A stretch of 64,000 nucleotides of DNA from Ctena decussata (Eukaryota > Mollusca > Bivalvia > Lucinida > Lucinidae): the NCBI GenBank assembly GCA_963989385.1, contig OZ022500.1:24690460-24754459 (forward strand). Direction: 5' to 3'. The notes under the pieces were generated by a model. The model saw nothing but the letters and a program-made list of their open reading frames with translations. It ran no database searches and was not told where the DNA came from. Below are positions 26,601 to 41,600 of this stretch, in pieces. Each line of letters begins with the position of its first letter. The stretch's first letter is position 1. The position numbers were made by a program, and so were the translations under genes.

Positions 26601-29600
26601 TTTTATGATCTGAAGAAAACAACAGACGCTGTCTTGCAGAATGTCGAACATATAACTAACTTTGGTGCGTATTTGTGGCGTGTGAGCATGAATGATTTTA
26701 CTAATTTGTGTATTTTGTGGGGGACTACATAGCATTTTATCACACACGCTCCTCAATGTGCAATAAGAACCGTTTCATTCAGATCATCTGGCAGACGGTC
26801 TTCGAGTCTTGGATCGTCGGGACCAGTAGCCGTACGGAAAATGATTGTAAAGGCAAAATGCCGGTTCCAAAGGCCAGTAAATTATTCTTATTTTAACAAA
26901 CCTTGACCCTTTCGAAAAACAAAACGGAGGTCAAAACAATTCAAATTTCATGACTGTATTTCTTCGCGCTATTGTGTACAGGCTCTTGGAAGGACACTTA
27001 AAATATAAAAACAGATGGAAATATTCTTTCAATGTAAGACATACGAATGTAATATACAGTTTATAAAATCGTTCCATTTAAGGTATGGGATTTATAAATC
27101 TCGGACGGTTTCAAGATCCGATAAAGAAACTCGTCATTCGGACTCGTCTTACATCTCTCTCGGTTTATAAGTGGGAAGATTATTAAACTCTGTAAACAGC
27201 CTCTCTATCTACAAGTCGATTGATACACATTTCAAGGGAAGCAACTTTTTCATTTTGTATTTTTGCCTTCCTTCTGGGAGTGCATCAACTCTTGAAGAAA
27301 AGAATAAGCTCCCCACGACCCCTATTTGGAATGGCTTCGTTGTCCAGGGAAGCAAACAGGAAGATCCGCAGTATATCAATCTCATAATTGACGGAAAACA
27401 ACGCGGTGTAGCCAATCACCTTAAAATTAAAAATACTCACCTAGCAGGCACACAACCTTGAATCAACCTTAATTCAACGTCATGGCGTTGAACCAAGGTT
27501 GATTCATGGTTGTGTGCCCAGTGGGTGAGTATACTATTTCGCGATTTGTCAGAAAATAATGGCTGAAGTGATGCGTCAAACAATGTTGGCGCAGTGGCAA
27601 ATTAGTCCAGTGCTCCACACAAAAGCGGCAATAGGGATACTTTAGGGATAATTGTCCATATTTCTGAAAAAAAAAAGTTATGTTGTTAACCTTCATTTGA
27701 ACCGTCTCACCGAGACGGTTCTAATGAGGGGTCGTAACATAGGTTTTCGTCAAAAAATAAGGATTTTTTTTTTTTTTCAGAAAAAGTCATCTCGAGCACT
27801 GCTAATCCCGAAATATCCAGATGGCTAGAGCATTTTGTCCCGCCCGGTATTAATGTTATTTAGGTTTTCACTAGGCACAAAGATAGATCTTAGAGTAACT
27901 CCATCGAGATGTTATCAAACGCATTGTTGCTCGGCAGAAAATGAGATAAAAGAAGTTCGCCAACGTGTTTTGAATCGTTGAAGTTTTACGAAGGAATATA
28001 GCAGAGTTATGGTGCATTGCTTCATTAATAATAGGTATAATGTCAAGTTTTATGGCCGTCTTTATCGTCTACGCCGCCTGCGAGGTAGACAATGTTAGGA
28101 ATAACTTTTGGTCCGGGAGCATTTTAGAAAAGATCATGACTGGTTGAAGTTATTTCTATTGAATGGTTATCATTGGTATTTTGCGCAGGTTTGATTAGGT
28201 CCACAAGTGCCTGAAAAGGATCGACATGTACACGGTCTAGTAGTATCAGAAAGTGCCGAACATTTCTAAACACAGGTCACTTCTGTTTGGTGACCAAACC
28301 TGAAGGCTGATTAGCTTAGGGTACAGGACTGTATTTACATGTGAGCATGAGTTTAGAAAACCAACCCAAAATCTGCTAGATTCAAACCGAGAATGCGCAG
28401 TAAGACCGTGGTGAAGACTGACTAAATTCAGTAGAGGTCCGATTTGACGTTCATTGTTTACTGACATAAGCAAGGCGCCATGCCAATATCCAATTATTAT
28501 TGGATAATGGCACAAGGGTGATAACCTACGTCATAGCGCTGACGTCATAATCGTTTTATCAACGGCCATCTTGAACTAAATAAGATAAAGATCTTGCACA
28601 TTTAAAGTTTGGCAAACACTGAAACAACCAAATAACTAGTTGATGGGGTACGGATAGATGTTTTGGACTCAAATATTACCAGAATAAACCATTAAGTACT
28701 TGCTAACTCTTCAAATACTTCACTACAATGATCTGTACCGACTCTACTGGACACATGCTTATCTCAGATGTCCACATCAAAAAATGTAGTGAGGTGTTTT
28801 ATAATTTCTCACCTTTTGAAGAGTCGTGTCCTTTATATCTCGACCATATGCACATGTAGGCACCTTATTGCCATATTATCTTGTGTTACAATCTTGTCTC
28901 TTGTATGTTACAAACAGAAAATCTGTCAGAGTCTTCAAAATGGCCGTCGAATGAGCAATTTCAGCACGCGCGCTCTGACGTAGGTTGTTACCCCTGATGG
29001 ATATGAGGTTTTGCTAAGTCAGTATACAATGAACGCCATTGACAGGTATCCCTGTGAAGTACCATAAATTACCTACTGACCGCTTTGGCGGAATTTTTTT
29101 ACCCTGATATTTTTTCATTGAAAATACAGACGCATTAAGCATGGCCTAGTGCTTCGTCCAGTTACACTACAATGAAAAATTAATACGAGTAAAACTAATT
29201 TAAAATCAAAGCAAAAAAATTGATAAAAAACGAAAAGTAAAAAATATCATAATTAGAGAGAACACAAAATAAACGGTTATGATAGCTGGACTTTCTGTGT
29301 TCGATTTAGAGTCAGTATTTTTGTCTTAAATAGTCACTGTATCATATACATGTTAGTTGATTTTCGGTGAAACTTACTTCAAGATAAAGTACTCAGGAAA
29401 AAAAACAACACTCAAACTCTTCAACGTTAAAATAAAGGGCATTGCATTTATCATTGTCAAAACAAAACAAAAAACAAGTTATTTAAATGATTTATTTTGT
29501 TTTACAGATCTCGATTTGAATTATATTCCACAAATATAATAAAATGTCTTGCATTTTGTTTATTTGTCTTACAAATTGGGACACTTAATCAATAAGCTCT

Positions 29601-32600
29601 TAGACACACCATATTTACCCTACCTATAAGGACAGCTTAACCATTCCTGTAACCCCCCTGCCCCGCAAAAGAAAAATATAAGGAGGTCAAGTTGTTCAAA
29701 ACATTGTTAAGTGAACTACAAAGACTACAGACCAAAGTAAGATTGTTCCTCAAAAACTTTTCACACTCTTTTTCCTGTCATTGTGGTATAGATTAAACCA
29801 GACAGCTGATTTAATCACATACTGAAATACCTTACTGTGGAGGCGTAGAAAATGGAACTAACCCAGTTTTGGTATCGACAAATTACGATTTTCTTTGGCT
29901 GTAAAGCATTGTCACTGATAGTGTTCTATTAAAAGCAGTTCCACCTATCAAAACGTTTCTGTTAAATCAAGACCATGGGAAAGTACATATCTTTACTTTC
30001 AATTTCATCCAATTTGTCATTGTAGAATTACTACTAGACGGTATATAAAACCTACAGTTACGAAACTGACAAAACAATAGCATTTGTCGTGTTAAAGATA
30101 CTGTTTACATAAAAATACTACAAGTACATGTAAAAACAGAGATTCACTGAGGATTCGTTCCTATGAAAATGACATCAGTTATCTGAAAATGCATTCTCTA
30201 TGTAATTGCGTGTTATTATACCGTATACGCGGTAATTTTCGCAGATTTAAAGATTTAAATTTTCGCGGTTTAGGGTATAAACATAAATATTAATTTTCGC
30301 GATTTTTATTTTTCGCGGTAAGCAACATGCGCGAAAAGTAAATTGCTTCTTGTTTTTGTTTTTTTTTGTTTTGTTTTCACGTGAGCCTTTTATTTCATTA
30401 ACCTGTGGAAGGCATTAACCTGCGGCCCTGCCGCAGGTTAATGGCAGGACTGGCTCAAGTAAAAAGTACCAGAAGTTACCGAAGCAAATGGAAAAAAAAT
30501 ATCTGGGCACTGTGCCTACCGGAGATACTTTGTAAGAAACATAAAATTATTCCGCGATTTTAGTATCGCGGTTTCTAAGTGACCGCGAAAAATATATACC
30601 GCCAAAATTGGAACAACGCGAAAATTAACGCGTATACGGTATACGGGAAAGTGTGTTTATATACAATGAATATATATCAAGACTGAGGACAAAACTGACC
30701 TCTGTCAGGGAAAAAAGTCTGACTATAGGTATTGGCTCTTACAAATCATACGAGAAATCTTCCTGAATTAGACGTTTACCTTTTAAAAGCCTATATCTAC
30801 CAAGACGGACGGAACCGAAAACCAACTTTTCACGTAAATAAAACCGAAACGTAAGAATATTATTACTCTACAAAATGATCTTGTATTCCATTGCTACTCG
30901 TTTGACTTTTACACAGGTGAAATATGACTGATTTGCATTAGCTCTATTGAAAACAGTAAGGTGATGAAAAAACTCTTTTGAGTAGTCTATTTTATAAAGC
31001 ATTTCTTATATGGACAATCAAACCAGTCTTACGTGTATATGAAGGCAGAAGAGTAAATTATGGCGAATCGGTATACTTTCGGACAAAGCAACTCCGCCAT
31101 TTTCGTTTTGGAACCCTTCTCCCTCGGGATCAACTCTCAATTAGTCCATTTAAGAAAAGGCTGTTTTGGAAGGTCTGAATAGTTCAGAAAAGAAAGTAAC
31201 AAGTCAATAAAGTTATCTTCCGCTTTTTATAAAACAGATTGAAATAATAATAATAATAACAAAACTTGGAAATTTAGATATAACCTATCTGTGTCCCTAC
31301 ATACGTATATTGGTAGTTATTATTCATCTGAACATTGCAAGGAACATTTGAGCCGTCACACGACAAAACCAACAATGTGGTTATGCGCTCAGCGCAGACT
31401 CAGATCAGCCTGGGCATCCGCCCAGTTTGATCAGACTCTTCGTTAAGTGCTCAAAGGGTAGCTAATCGTCTAAGCTACCTCCATGCGCACAGCGAAGGCT
31501 CTGATCAGACTGGGTGGATGCCCAGGCTGATCTGAGTCTGCGCTGTGCGCACAACCACATTGTTGGTTTTCTCGTGTCGTGGCTCATTTGCTTTTGTACT
31601 CTTATTGATTGCCTGCTGAATGGAACTAAACAGACAAGAGGGCTAATAGCCTGCCATTCTCTAAGTCGCCATTGGGGTTCATTTGTCAAACGCTTTATCA
31701 AACGAATTTCTGAATCATTAACCGAATAAAAATCCTGTATGAAGGGGGAAGATTTAGTGTAAGACAACTGTTCTCAAATATTGTTATAATGCTATTCCAA
31801 ATTGCCAACCACAGTTACAACTTAGGCTATAGTAGACTACGAGTACTGTGCGAACATACAAACAGTAAAATTTATCGTCGTTAGGGTATCGAATATTAAA
31901 ATGAAGCAAAAAAATAAAAAATAAAATAACTTACACATTAAAACAGACAAGTTATGAGACCGCAAAAAATAATAAATAAATAAATAATAATAATAATCTT
32001 GTCTCAGGTATGCTTTAAACTTATATAATTTAGCCACGTGTGATAAAAAATTCATAGTCATCATCAGTTACTACTTTTATTCTTAAAAGAATAGGTTTTC
32101 TTGCAATTAAACAAGCTAACAAATATTTTGCTTGTACATATGATTTACTCAATTTACATCACAATTTCCCGGTATAAAACATTTAATCAGCTACGCACCT
32201 GTGGCATTCTTTGCCCCCTATTTCGATGCTATTTTCTTATATTACATTCTTAGCAAAGAAATACAAGGATTTCTTGCCAATATAAATATGCTATTTCCTA
32301 GGTCTCTGGGGAAATAAATCCCTGTAGATTGGTTGCCTTCTCCATAATTTTAAGAGATCGACCGGATACCGGCTTTTAGAACTACTTTTCAAAGCCGTGT
32401 ATCTTTCGACTGCAGCTGAAGCTATACAAACACGTCAGAATTGTCTTTTATGATATTGAGAAAACAACAGACGCTAAATTACGAAATGTCAAACCTATAA
32501 TAAACTTTTGTGTGTATTACTGGCGTGTTCAACTGAATAATTCTTCGAATCGTCAGTTTTATGTAGGACTGCGTTGCCGTTTATCACACACGCTCCGCAT

Positions 32601-35600
32601 TGTGCTATAAGAAACATATCATTCAGTTCAAAGCCGTGAGACTTTCTTCGAGCCTTGGATCGTCGGGACCAGTAGCCGTACAGACAATGATTGTAAAGTA
32701 TGATGTAGGTTCCATAGGAAAGTAAATTATTCTTATTTTGACGAAAATTGGCCCTTTCAGAAAACATTATTTCAATTTTCGTGTATTCTTTCGCTCTATT
32801 GTGTACAGGCTCACAGAAGGACTCTTGAAAACATAAAAACAGATGGAAATATTCTTTAGTTGTAGGACATACGAATGTAATATACAGTTTATAGAATCGT
32901 CTCATTTTAAATATGGGGTTTATAAACCTCGGGCGGTTTAAAGATCCGATAAAGAAACTCGTCATTCGGACTCGTTTCTTTATCGGATCTTTAAGCCTCC
33001 CTCGGTTTATACATCCCATATTTTAAATGGGACGATTAATAAACTCTATATATCTTCATGTCTTCTACATTCTGTTACTGATAATAAATACACCGGGCTT
33101 TACAACATTTTGTTAAAAGATTCAGATCAGTATGTGTTTCGCATGAAGAAGCTAAGTATACTAGCGAATTAATAACAAGAATTGTCAGAAGCGAATAAAG
33201 CGCGACTAGCAGGAGCTTGACAAGTTTAATATGGACCATACAGGCCAAGTGAAATGAGATCAACTGCAGTGTAAGAATAAACAGGTCTCCTAAAAGTAAT
33301 TAAAACCGCTACATTATTGTGAGATAAGACAATATCAATGAACAGTGAAATATACAATGTAGGTCACGGTGACCGGAATGATGTGAGGTCCATCACTTTA
33401 TACGAATGTACAATAATACCAAGTATAAATGAAGTCAATGAAATAGTTTTAGAGATATTGGCTTAGATTACTGGACTGGGAAATATAGGCCAGACATGGC
33501 CCAATATGCATCGCTTTTTGTAGAAAAACTTTCCCAGACGTATCTATGGAGCTAGTCTGAAGACATTGGCCCTGGTAGTTACCTAGAAACTGAACTAAAC
33601 GCAACTGGTGAATATATTTTTTTCTATGTTCAATCAACCGTGAACTTAAGTTGACCCGATATCCATCGCTGCGATCCGTATATCTTCCCCAGACGTATCT
33701 GTAGAGAAAGTTTGAAGACTCCAGCCCTTGCGGTTACTTAGAAACCGAATATAATGCAACAGGTGAATATTTTTATAAAGGCACACTCGCACTAGCACGC
33801 ACGCGCGCACTAGTATGCGCACACGGACGTTCACGAAGTGTACTGCGTAAGCCCGTCATTGCTTCACAAAGTCGCGCTGAAAATGAGCAGTGATTACTGA
33901 TAAGTCGGAGCTGATCTTCAAGTTGATTTGAGTATTAACAGTACTCACAAGGCTAAATGTTCCTTTTTTACGCGACACCAAACATAAATATGCACCGTAT
34001 AAATCCTGATATGATAATAGGCACTGCCTTTAGGCGAGCACATCGCTTTTTACAATTATGGGTGGTATGATAAAACCTCTTTGGCTGTTACCATGTTAAC
34101 TCTAAAGTTTCAGACAAAAATGCATAGTCGAAGTGTAAACCCTGATCTGACTACTCACTGTACGATTCTGGTGCCGAGTGCACAAAGCATACGTAAGCCT
34201 ACGCCCGACGTACGTCCGTCGTAAAAATATCGCAGAATTTTAATCCGTGTGCACAACCGAGGCGTGTCGTAAACTAAGTCGTAAAATTGCTTTAAAACTC
34301 ACAAATCGCTTCGTGCGCTTGGATTCAAATACAGTCGTACATGTAGTACAGACTTAGTTGCGCCGACGTTCGTAAGCTACGCCGGCGTAGTTTACGCCTG
34401 CTCTGTTCACCCAGCCCCTGCTGGATACAATCTCACAAGTAGTCGTTTGAAATTTGTAATAAAATTATTGCAACGCAACAATTGCGAACTCCGTCTGACA
34501 AACGGATGAGAAACTGACCGAGAACAGCTTTCCCCACCTAATCTTTCCACTCGGAAAACTGGCTATATTTTTTTTCAGTTTCTTCTCTGCGGCGCTTTCT
34601 GTTTCCTTCAAACTTCACTTAGCGCTCAGCCTTCTTGCATTTTGTGAATCACCATGTAGTGATCTACGCACAAAAGCGGTGTACGTTGACGCCATCTTGA
34701 TTTATAGGAACGGAGCGTTTGACGTCATTACGTAACGTAGTGACAGAGATACCTCGCTATAATCGCCCGTGCTCTAATAAATGCCCATTTGCCTCTTTTC
34801 CAAAAATTATTTTATAATTACCTGTATGAATTCCTGCTTGCTTTTTAGATGACGCAGCTGTTTGAAACGGGGTCTATAATTATATAATTATATGCATGAA
34901 TTCCTACTTGCTTTTTGGATGAGGTAGCTGTTTGAAATGGGGTCTACTCTTAAAGGAACGACTTTGCTCCTAGCAAAAACGAATTTGCAATCTCTGCCAT
35001 CCTCAGATGAACCTTAACAGAACCACCAACAAGGGGCCGTATTTATAAAATGACTTAAGTGGTTGCTATGCTGTTGCTAAGGCTAAATTTCTATGAAGGA
35101 GACTCCCTACAACTATGAAATTTGCTCTTGAGGAAAGTCTGAAAAAGACTGTTCCTCCAGACAAATTTCATAGTTGTAGGGAATCTCCTTCAAAGAAATT
35201 TAGCCTTACCAACAGCATACATGTAGCAACCACTTATACGGCCCCTGGGGCAGTCAGTACGACACAACCGAAATGTTCTGTTCAAGTTTTTGTCATAAAG
35301 AGTATAGCTCCACTGAATTTATACAATTACTTCAAATTTGAATAGTTTGTCATGTAACAAATATATCTGCATAGTTGAAGAAACAAATGTTAGCAAAAGA
35401 CTTGTGAAAAGATAACATGACATACTTCATGTGGAAATAATATTCTTAACTAACAAAAGCTATTGCATGTTACTTGCTTAAACACAAAGAGTAATGGCCT
35501 GGATATTTATTGCTTATATAGATAATAAAGTTTTTTCCCCTTATTTCTCTGTGTCAAACACTGTTAGAGTACTTTTCTATCATTTCACGCTTTATCTTGC

Positions 35601-38600
35601 AAGCCAATCAAGTTTGCGTCTTTCTGAATTCATCTTTGAGAGGTGTCATTGATAAAGACGATTATGTTTGTTTAGTTCGTCATGGTTTGATAACAGTTCG
35701 TTCCGGGATTATAAAGAAAAACTAATTTAGTCTAAGGTTAACGCACAATACTTAGGCGTGTCTTGAAAAATATCTTTACTAAACACATACAGAATCAGGA
35801 GGTATATACATATATACCAATTCAAACATTTATGTAAAAATTGTGACCTGAGAGTTCATCTGATAGGAAATATATAGAGGAACAACGCGATAAAGCATCT
35901 AGTATTTGACTCTAATTAGTGAGTTATAAAGTAAACTCAGAAATTGTCACAGAGACAAAAACAATCACATTCACATTCAAATGCGAAAAAATTAGGAAGG
36001 CACGTCACAGCAAGACGATACATGTGGACAGCTAAGATACCATATCTTTCTCGGGTAAATTTAAAGAGTAACTACACTCCAGGAACTGACTGAATCAGAT
36101 CCCAAACCCTATCCCCAACATCAAAGGGAAATATTGACAAAGACATCCCAACAAACAATGAATTACAAGTGATAAGCCGAGTCAGCAGCTCTTTCCCAAA
36201 TAGGTGGCAACCCAGCCATCCCCACTGAACCAAACAACCCAGACCAACAGAAGGGCCACAACAGACCAAGCAAACTACACGAAAAAAGTTCACAAACCAT
36301 TTTTACCTATTTTCTATTTTCATTATCGAAGGGCCAAAATGAGAACACAACAAACAAAACAGCACCGAACATAAAACAAACGCAACCGCAACGAAAGCAC
36401 CGCCCTAGGTAAGTGGCCACTAAGCTAGCAACACAGCCAAAACATTGAAGACAGAAACGAAGACAAGACAATCACTAAACAACAAAAATGAGCCAAAACA
36501 GAAGCACCGCCCGGGATCGGTAAGCGAAAAAAAGTATAACGGATTGGAGAGGAGAGCAAAGGGTGTCTAGACCGGTTATGTCTGTGTTTAAGATTAAACA
36601 CAGAATCTAGGGCGAGGATTACTATGCGCGATTTACATGTATTACTGACCGTTTCAAGGCGTTACTTAGCTGTACTATTAGGCCATGAGCCAGAAATGGT
36701 TTACCTCCCCCCCCCAGGGGGAATTTTGTAGACCATACTTTTCTTATAGCCCAGCATCTTAGAAGTATTTTGCAGCATGTTAGCCCTCTGGCGAGTGGGG
36801 CGTTAAGCTGTAACAGCCTGTTACAAACGTTACCCATTAAAAAAATAAACATAAAATAAAAATAATCAAAAATTATTAAAAAATAGATATCACTTTCCTA
36901 TGTTTAAAATTATAGTAGAGTCTAATAGAACAATCCAGTAGCTAAAAGTTATGATGTTTGACAGGTCACTTTAGCCCACATGGTGTCATATACGTGACAT
37001 TTGTCTTTACACTCCATTAAAATTGCTATTTCTATCCAAAATACTTTCTTTTTGTAAGTTACTCCTTTATTATTAGACCATATGTTTGTTACTGTATTGA
37101 AGACAATTTATTGATCTTTTCAGATCTGCAAAAATTATTATCCTATCATGTATACTTTGGAAGAAATAGGATGTTTAACACAGTACCCCCTTATAAATGT
37201 TCCATATTACAATTATCACTTTCTGTATAATTCAAGTGCTTGAACTACACTGTATGAATTAAAAAACAACAGGAAAAGGTAATATTGAATATGCCAGCCT
37301 ATCTAAACAGCAAGGAACAGTTCCACAATATTTTGAACGCATTTAGTCGGCCATAATGATCGATTATATACGTTACCGAGGGCTATTTTTGTTAAACTCA
37401 CATAATTTGATGATAGAATCACTTTATTTTCGTTGGTAGCAGTTTCTTCATGAAAGAATCTTTTAATATAAAAGAAAAAATGCATTCTGCTTTATTTTCT
37501 ATTATAAGTTATTACTAGAAGTAACGTAAATAACATTAACATTTAAATATTTCATTATAAACCTTTAATCAGGTTTTCATTATAATACCTTTAATCAGGT
37601 TTTTCCCACTAAAAACAATAACATATATAAGTCTGGGTGTTCTTATGATATACTGTGTACTTAGACCTAGCAACACTTCTCTCAGGGATTCATGAGGTGT
37701 GTTTTATACGTGATTAAACACAATATACTACAAATTGTAATGTTAAGGGAACTGACATATTCTGCACATGTAATACGGGTTTTTGGCTGGCAAATTTGTT
37801 ATTATATCAAAAATAAAAGTATTTCATAATGGCGTTGCCCAGTTTGTTTCTTTTACAATTTGTACATTTGAGTTCTAAAGACAGTAACATACGTGAAATT
37901 TTGTTATATACAACTTAAAAAAATAAACAAAATACCACATCAGAAAAGATAAAAAAGATAAAGCCGCAGCTAAGCCAGCATAGATTTTGCATATAGGGCT
38001 CGAATAAAATGATATACAATCAGTATGATAACATTAAAACATTGGCATGTTTAGTATAAAATTATAAAATAGTCAGAAATTAACAATGCAAATGTAGTAC
38101 AACCTTGTTTACTGACAGGATTTGGTATAGTTTTTACGTGCACACTGAGAGAACCATAAAGCAGAACAGTAAACCTGAAGTTTGAAGACTTAAGCCAAAT
38201 ACAGTTTTGCATCAAAGCTAATGTAGATATTTGCTGGCAGCGTATTCTTACTTTTGTAAGACTATCGTATATTTTACGTTACCAAGGGAAACGACATTGT
38301 TGAGTTACAGTTAAGAAACAAACTTTTGAAAATAATTAATGGTAGTGTCATTACATTGCTTTATTTAGTTCATTTATGTATTTAACAATAATGTGTCAAC
38401 AAGGTGTTTGGGGAGAATAGTATCAGAAACATTTAATACAGAAAAGAGACACTGGCAGTTTACTAGCATACTGTAGCAATCTATAAATGCTATGTTTAAG
38501 ATGATCTATATTTCTATGCTTTTGTTTCTTTCTTTTTAAAGTCTAAATACTTTTGATAATCTCTTAAAGAATCTAACTACATTCAACCATCTATTAAAGT

Positions 38601-41600
38601 ATCTATTCACCAAAGAACATAAAGATATGTTTAGTTGGACAAAAATGTTTCAGGGACAGTATTCCAGTAGCTCTGCACACATAATGAAATGGCAAATGAA
38701 AATGGCAGAATATATTAATGTTAGTCCTCGCTGTTCAGATATCTATGAGCAAATCTTCGTTGTTCTCCTTCAGAATGTATTCGCCTACACCGTAGTTATG
38801 CTTTGCAGCATAATATTGAGAAAAAAAAAGATAAAAAAAGAAGAGAAAGGCCGAACAAGTAACGTATACAACGTTTTCATTGCGAGTTTATGGATTCTTC
38901 ATTTCCGATATCCTAAACTAGCAAAACAGTATTTCTAAAGAGCAAATAATCAAACAATAGTAATAGTTCATACCTATACATGCCAAGATATGGTTAACAT
39001 AAATAACTTACTGCATTTGATCTCTGTGACTTTGTATTACCATATTTTTTACTTTTTAGCAATAAATATGGTTGAAAACTGCTTATTATGACATCTTACT
39101 GCTTATTTTATCATCTTTGTCCAAATTTGTTAAATACTGTTAGGGAATACAGCATCTTGGCAATGTCCAAACAACAATTTTAGTTGCTTACATATTGAAA
39201 AATTGTCTGACTGAAATTTGTATTTCGTAACACCTTTAGTCCGTGATAGTAAAAACAAGTGGGAATAAAACCATGGGGTTTGCAAAATTACCTGACCAGT
39301 TAAATATTTGTAACAACATAATGAAAAATAGAATTCCTGAACAAGCTGATGACAGAATGATGTATGCTTTATAAAGTATGTCACTTTCTATCAGCCTTAA
39401 ATGTTCACATTGTTAATAGTTTGTAATGTATTTGATGGCTGGGAGCTGCATAAACAGATCACGTAGATCACAAATTAATATGTCAGTTATGATCACAGGA
39501 GCCAGACATATTTGCTAATCTATGTAAAACAGTTACTGTGCAAAGAGTCTGGTGGCTGACGATTCGACTGACCGCATAGAAAAAATGGTGTTTATCCTTG
39601 TTGGGAGAGTTGGTACTGCTTTTGATTGCCTCGGCTGGCAGTCACAGTTCCATATTTGTATGTAGGGTAATTGAATGGCTCAGCCAACAGCACAGGTAGC
39701 GAAATTGGTTTTATCCCCATCATGACGAGAACCTAAATATTAATCAGTTGCAGCATATATCAACTCTTACTTATTTCATTCTATGCATAAGATTTAAAAA
39801 TAAATCATCTTTATGAAGTCACTTTTAAGTGAAACTGAATTGAAGGCAGGGTCGAAATGCTTCAGCTATAACAATCTATGTGCGTCTTGCTGAGTTTTTG
39901 TGTATTTCAAAGAGCTAAATTGCCATCTGACTACCAGTGGTAAGCTAATACTACAGCAATGAATAATTCATATTGCCCGGGACTAAATTTTTGATAACAG
40001 ATGACTCACAAATCTTATCCCCCGACATATAACAATTATGTAACGTAACATTACTGTTAGATTGCTTTGAAAATATACACTATCCGATGATATATTTTTT
40101 TATAGTTTGAGGACACATAAAATTGGCGTTTCTACATATTTTTACATATACAACAGTGTCTACTTAAGACATAATATAGAAAATGTGAAAAATGAAATGC
40201 AGCTGATGTTGGCTTTCTTAGCTTTTCTCGTCATTTTGTAGGTTAAATTCTTCAAAAAATAAGATAGTTTCTGTCCACATTTAATATATCCACTGCTAAC
40301 TGCTGCCTAACTTATCTAAGCTGTGCATGAATCAAAGAAGAATGATGGAGCACGTATAAACTTCAGTCCACCAATTCAGAGATATAGTCTGGTTGTTTTT
40401 TCCGAATTTTTGTTGTGGTTATATACGTTACATATTTATCATGACTGCTGATGAGTTTTGTAAGACTTTAGTTTGTTTGTTTTTTATACTAGACTATTGA
40501 AACAGTCATATATATGACAATTACTTTTCTCTTCACTTCATTCTTACAATTTGCTCCTTATATTACATGTATTTAGACACTGAAGGGGAAAAACGTCAAA
40601 TACAACGTAAACTACGTTATACGGGTTAGTCAACTTATCGCTGACAATGTCAATTACCTTGAAACAGCGATTTATGTACTAGCAGACAAAACCCAACACT
40701 ATTTAGGGCGAATACTCACATGTGTATACCAATGTGTATTTTTCTATTATAACGTGAATATGTAAATTTGGGTAGTGTAAGTAACGTTGACGTTACACGT
40801 TAATGCCCCAACGTACAGAGGGCTAACATGTGTCATTTTGTTTCGTATATAATGTAGTTTCAGAAAATCATACTGTCCAAAATTCCCCCTGGGGGGGGGA
40901 GGGGGGTCTATGGTCAGCTCAAGGTCTATATAATTATGGCCTTATATCTACCTTATGTACATTACTTAGAATAGCATCGCGGCCATCTGCTGGGAAAGAG
41001 CTGACCTTTTGGCTTTTCACTCGTCATGTTACGCGTCTATTTGGTGTTCAGAGCAGGACGCGGTTATCGATTCTGTCTGATCCCCTTGTTATTGCCTTAT
41101 CTCCTATTTTGACATGTCAACCCTCCTCTCAGATTATGTCATGGTCATCAGAACACAAATGTTTTTTTAGCTCACCTGAGCACGAAGTGCTCAAGGTGAG
41201 CTTTTGTGATCGATATTTGTCCGTCGTCCGTCGTCCGTCCGTCCGTCCGTCCGTCTGTCCGTCGTCAACAATTTCTTCAAACGACATCTCCTCCTAGACC
41301 AGTAGGCCAATTTCAAAATAATTTCACACAAATGTTTCTGTAATAGCCCTGAACCAAAATTGCTAAAATGGTTCCGCTCCGCTGAACAAAATGACCGCCA
41401 GAGCTAAACATAGAAAAACCTTTAATCGCCATCTTCTCTGAAGCCAGTGGCTCGATTTCAAAAAAATTTCACAGAAATGTTTGACTCATAGCCCTGAACC
41501 AAAATTGCTAAAACGGTTCCACTCCGCTGAACAAAATGGCCGCCAGAGCTAAAAATAGAAATCTAAAAATAGAAAAACCTTTAAACGACATCTCATCTGA

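Noticed and set aside
32495..33019. Minus-strand frame of 174 codons
   Set aside because: It lies in a dispersed repeat and ends in its hairpin. The second copy of the repeat (26555-27180) does not keep the frame.
38627..38938. Plus-strand frame of 103 codons inside the large TIR element
   Set aside because: Not listed as a gene: I recognise no domain and it may be chance in AT-rich DNA. It is mentioned in the finding on that element.
40830..41297. Plus-strand frame of 155 codons ending in a Pro-Ser-Val rich stretch
   Set aside because: It crosses the end of one element and the (CCGT)n tract of another. The repetitive tail is translated microsatellite.
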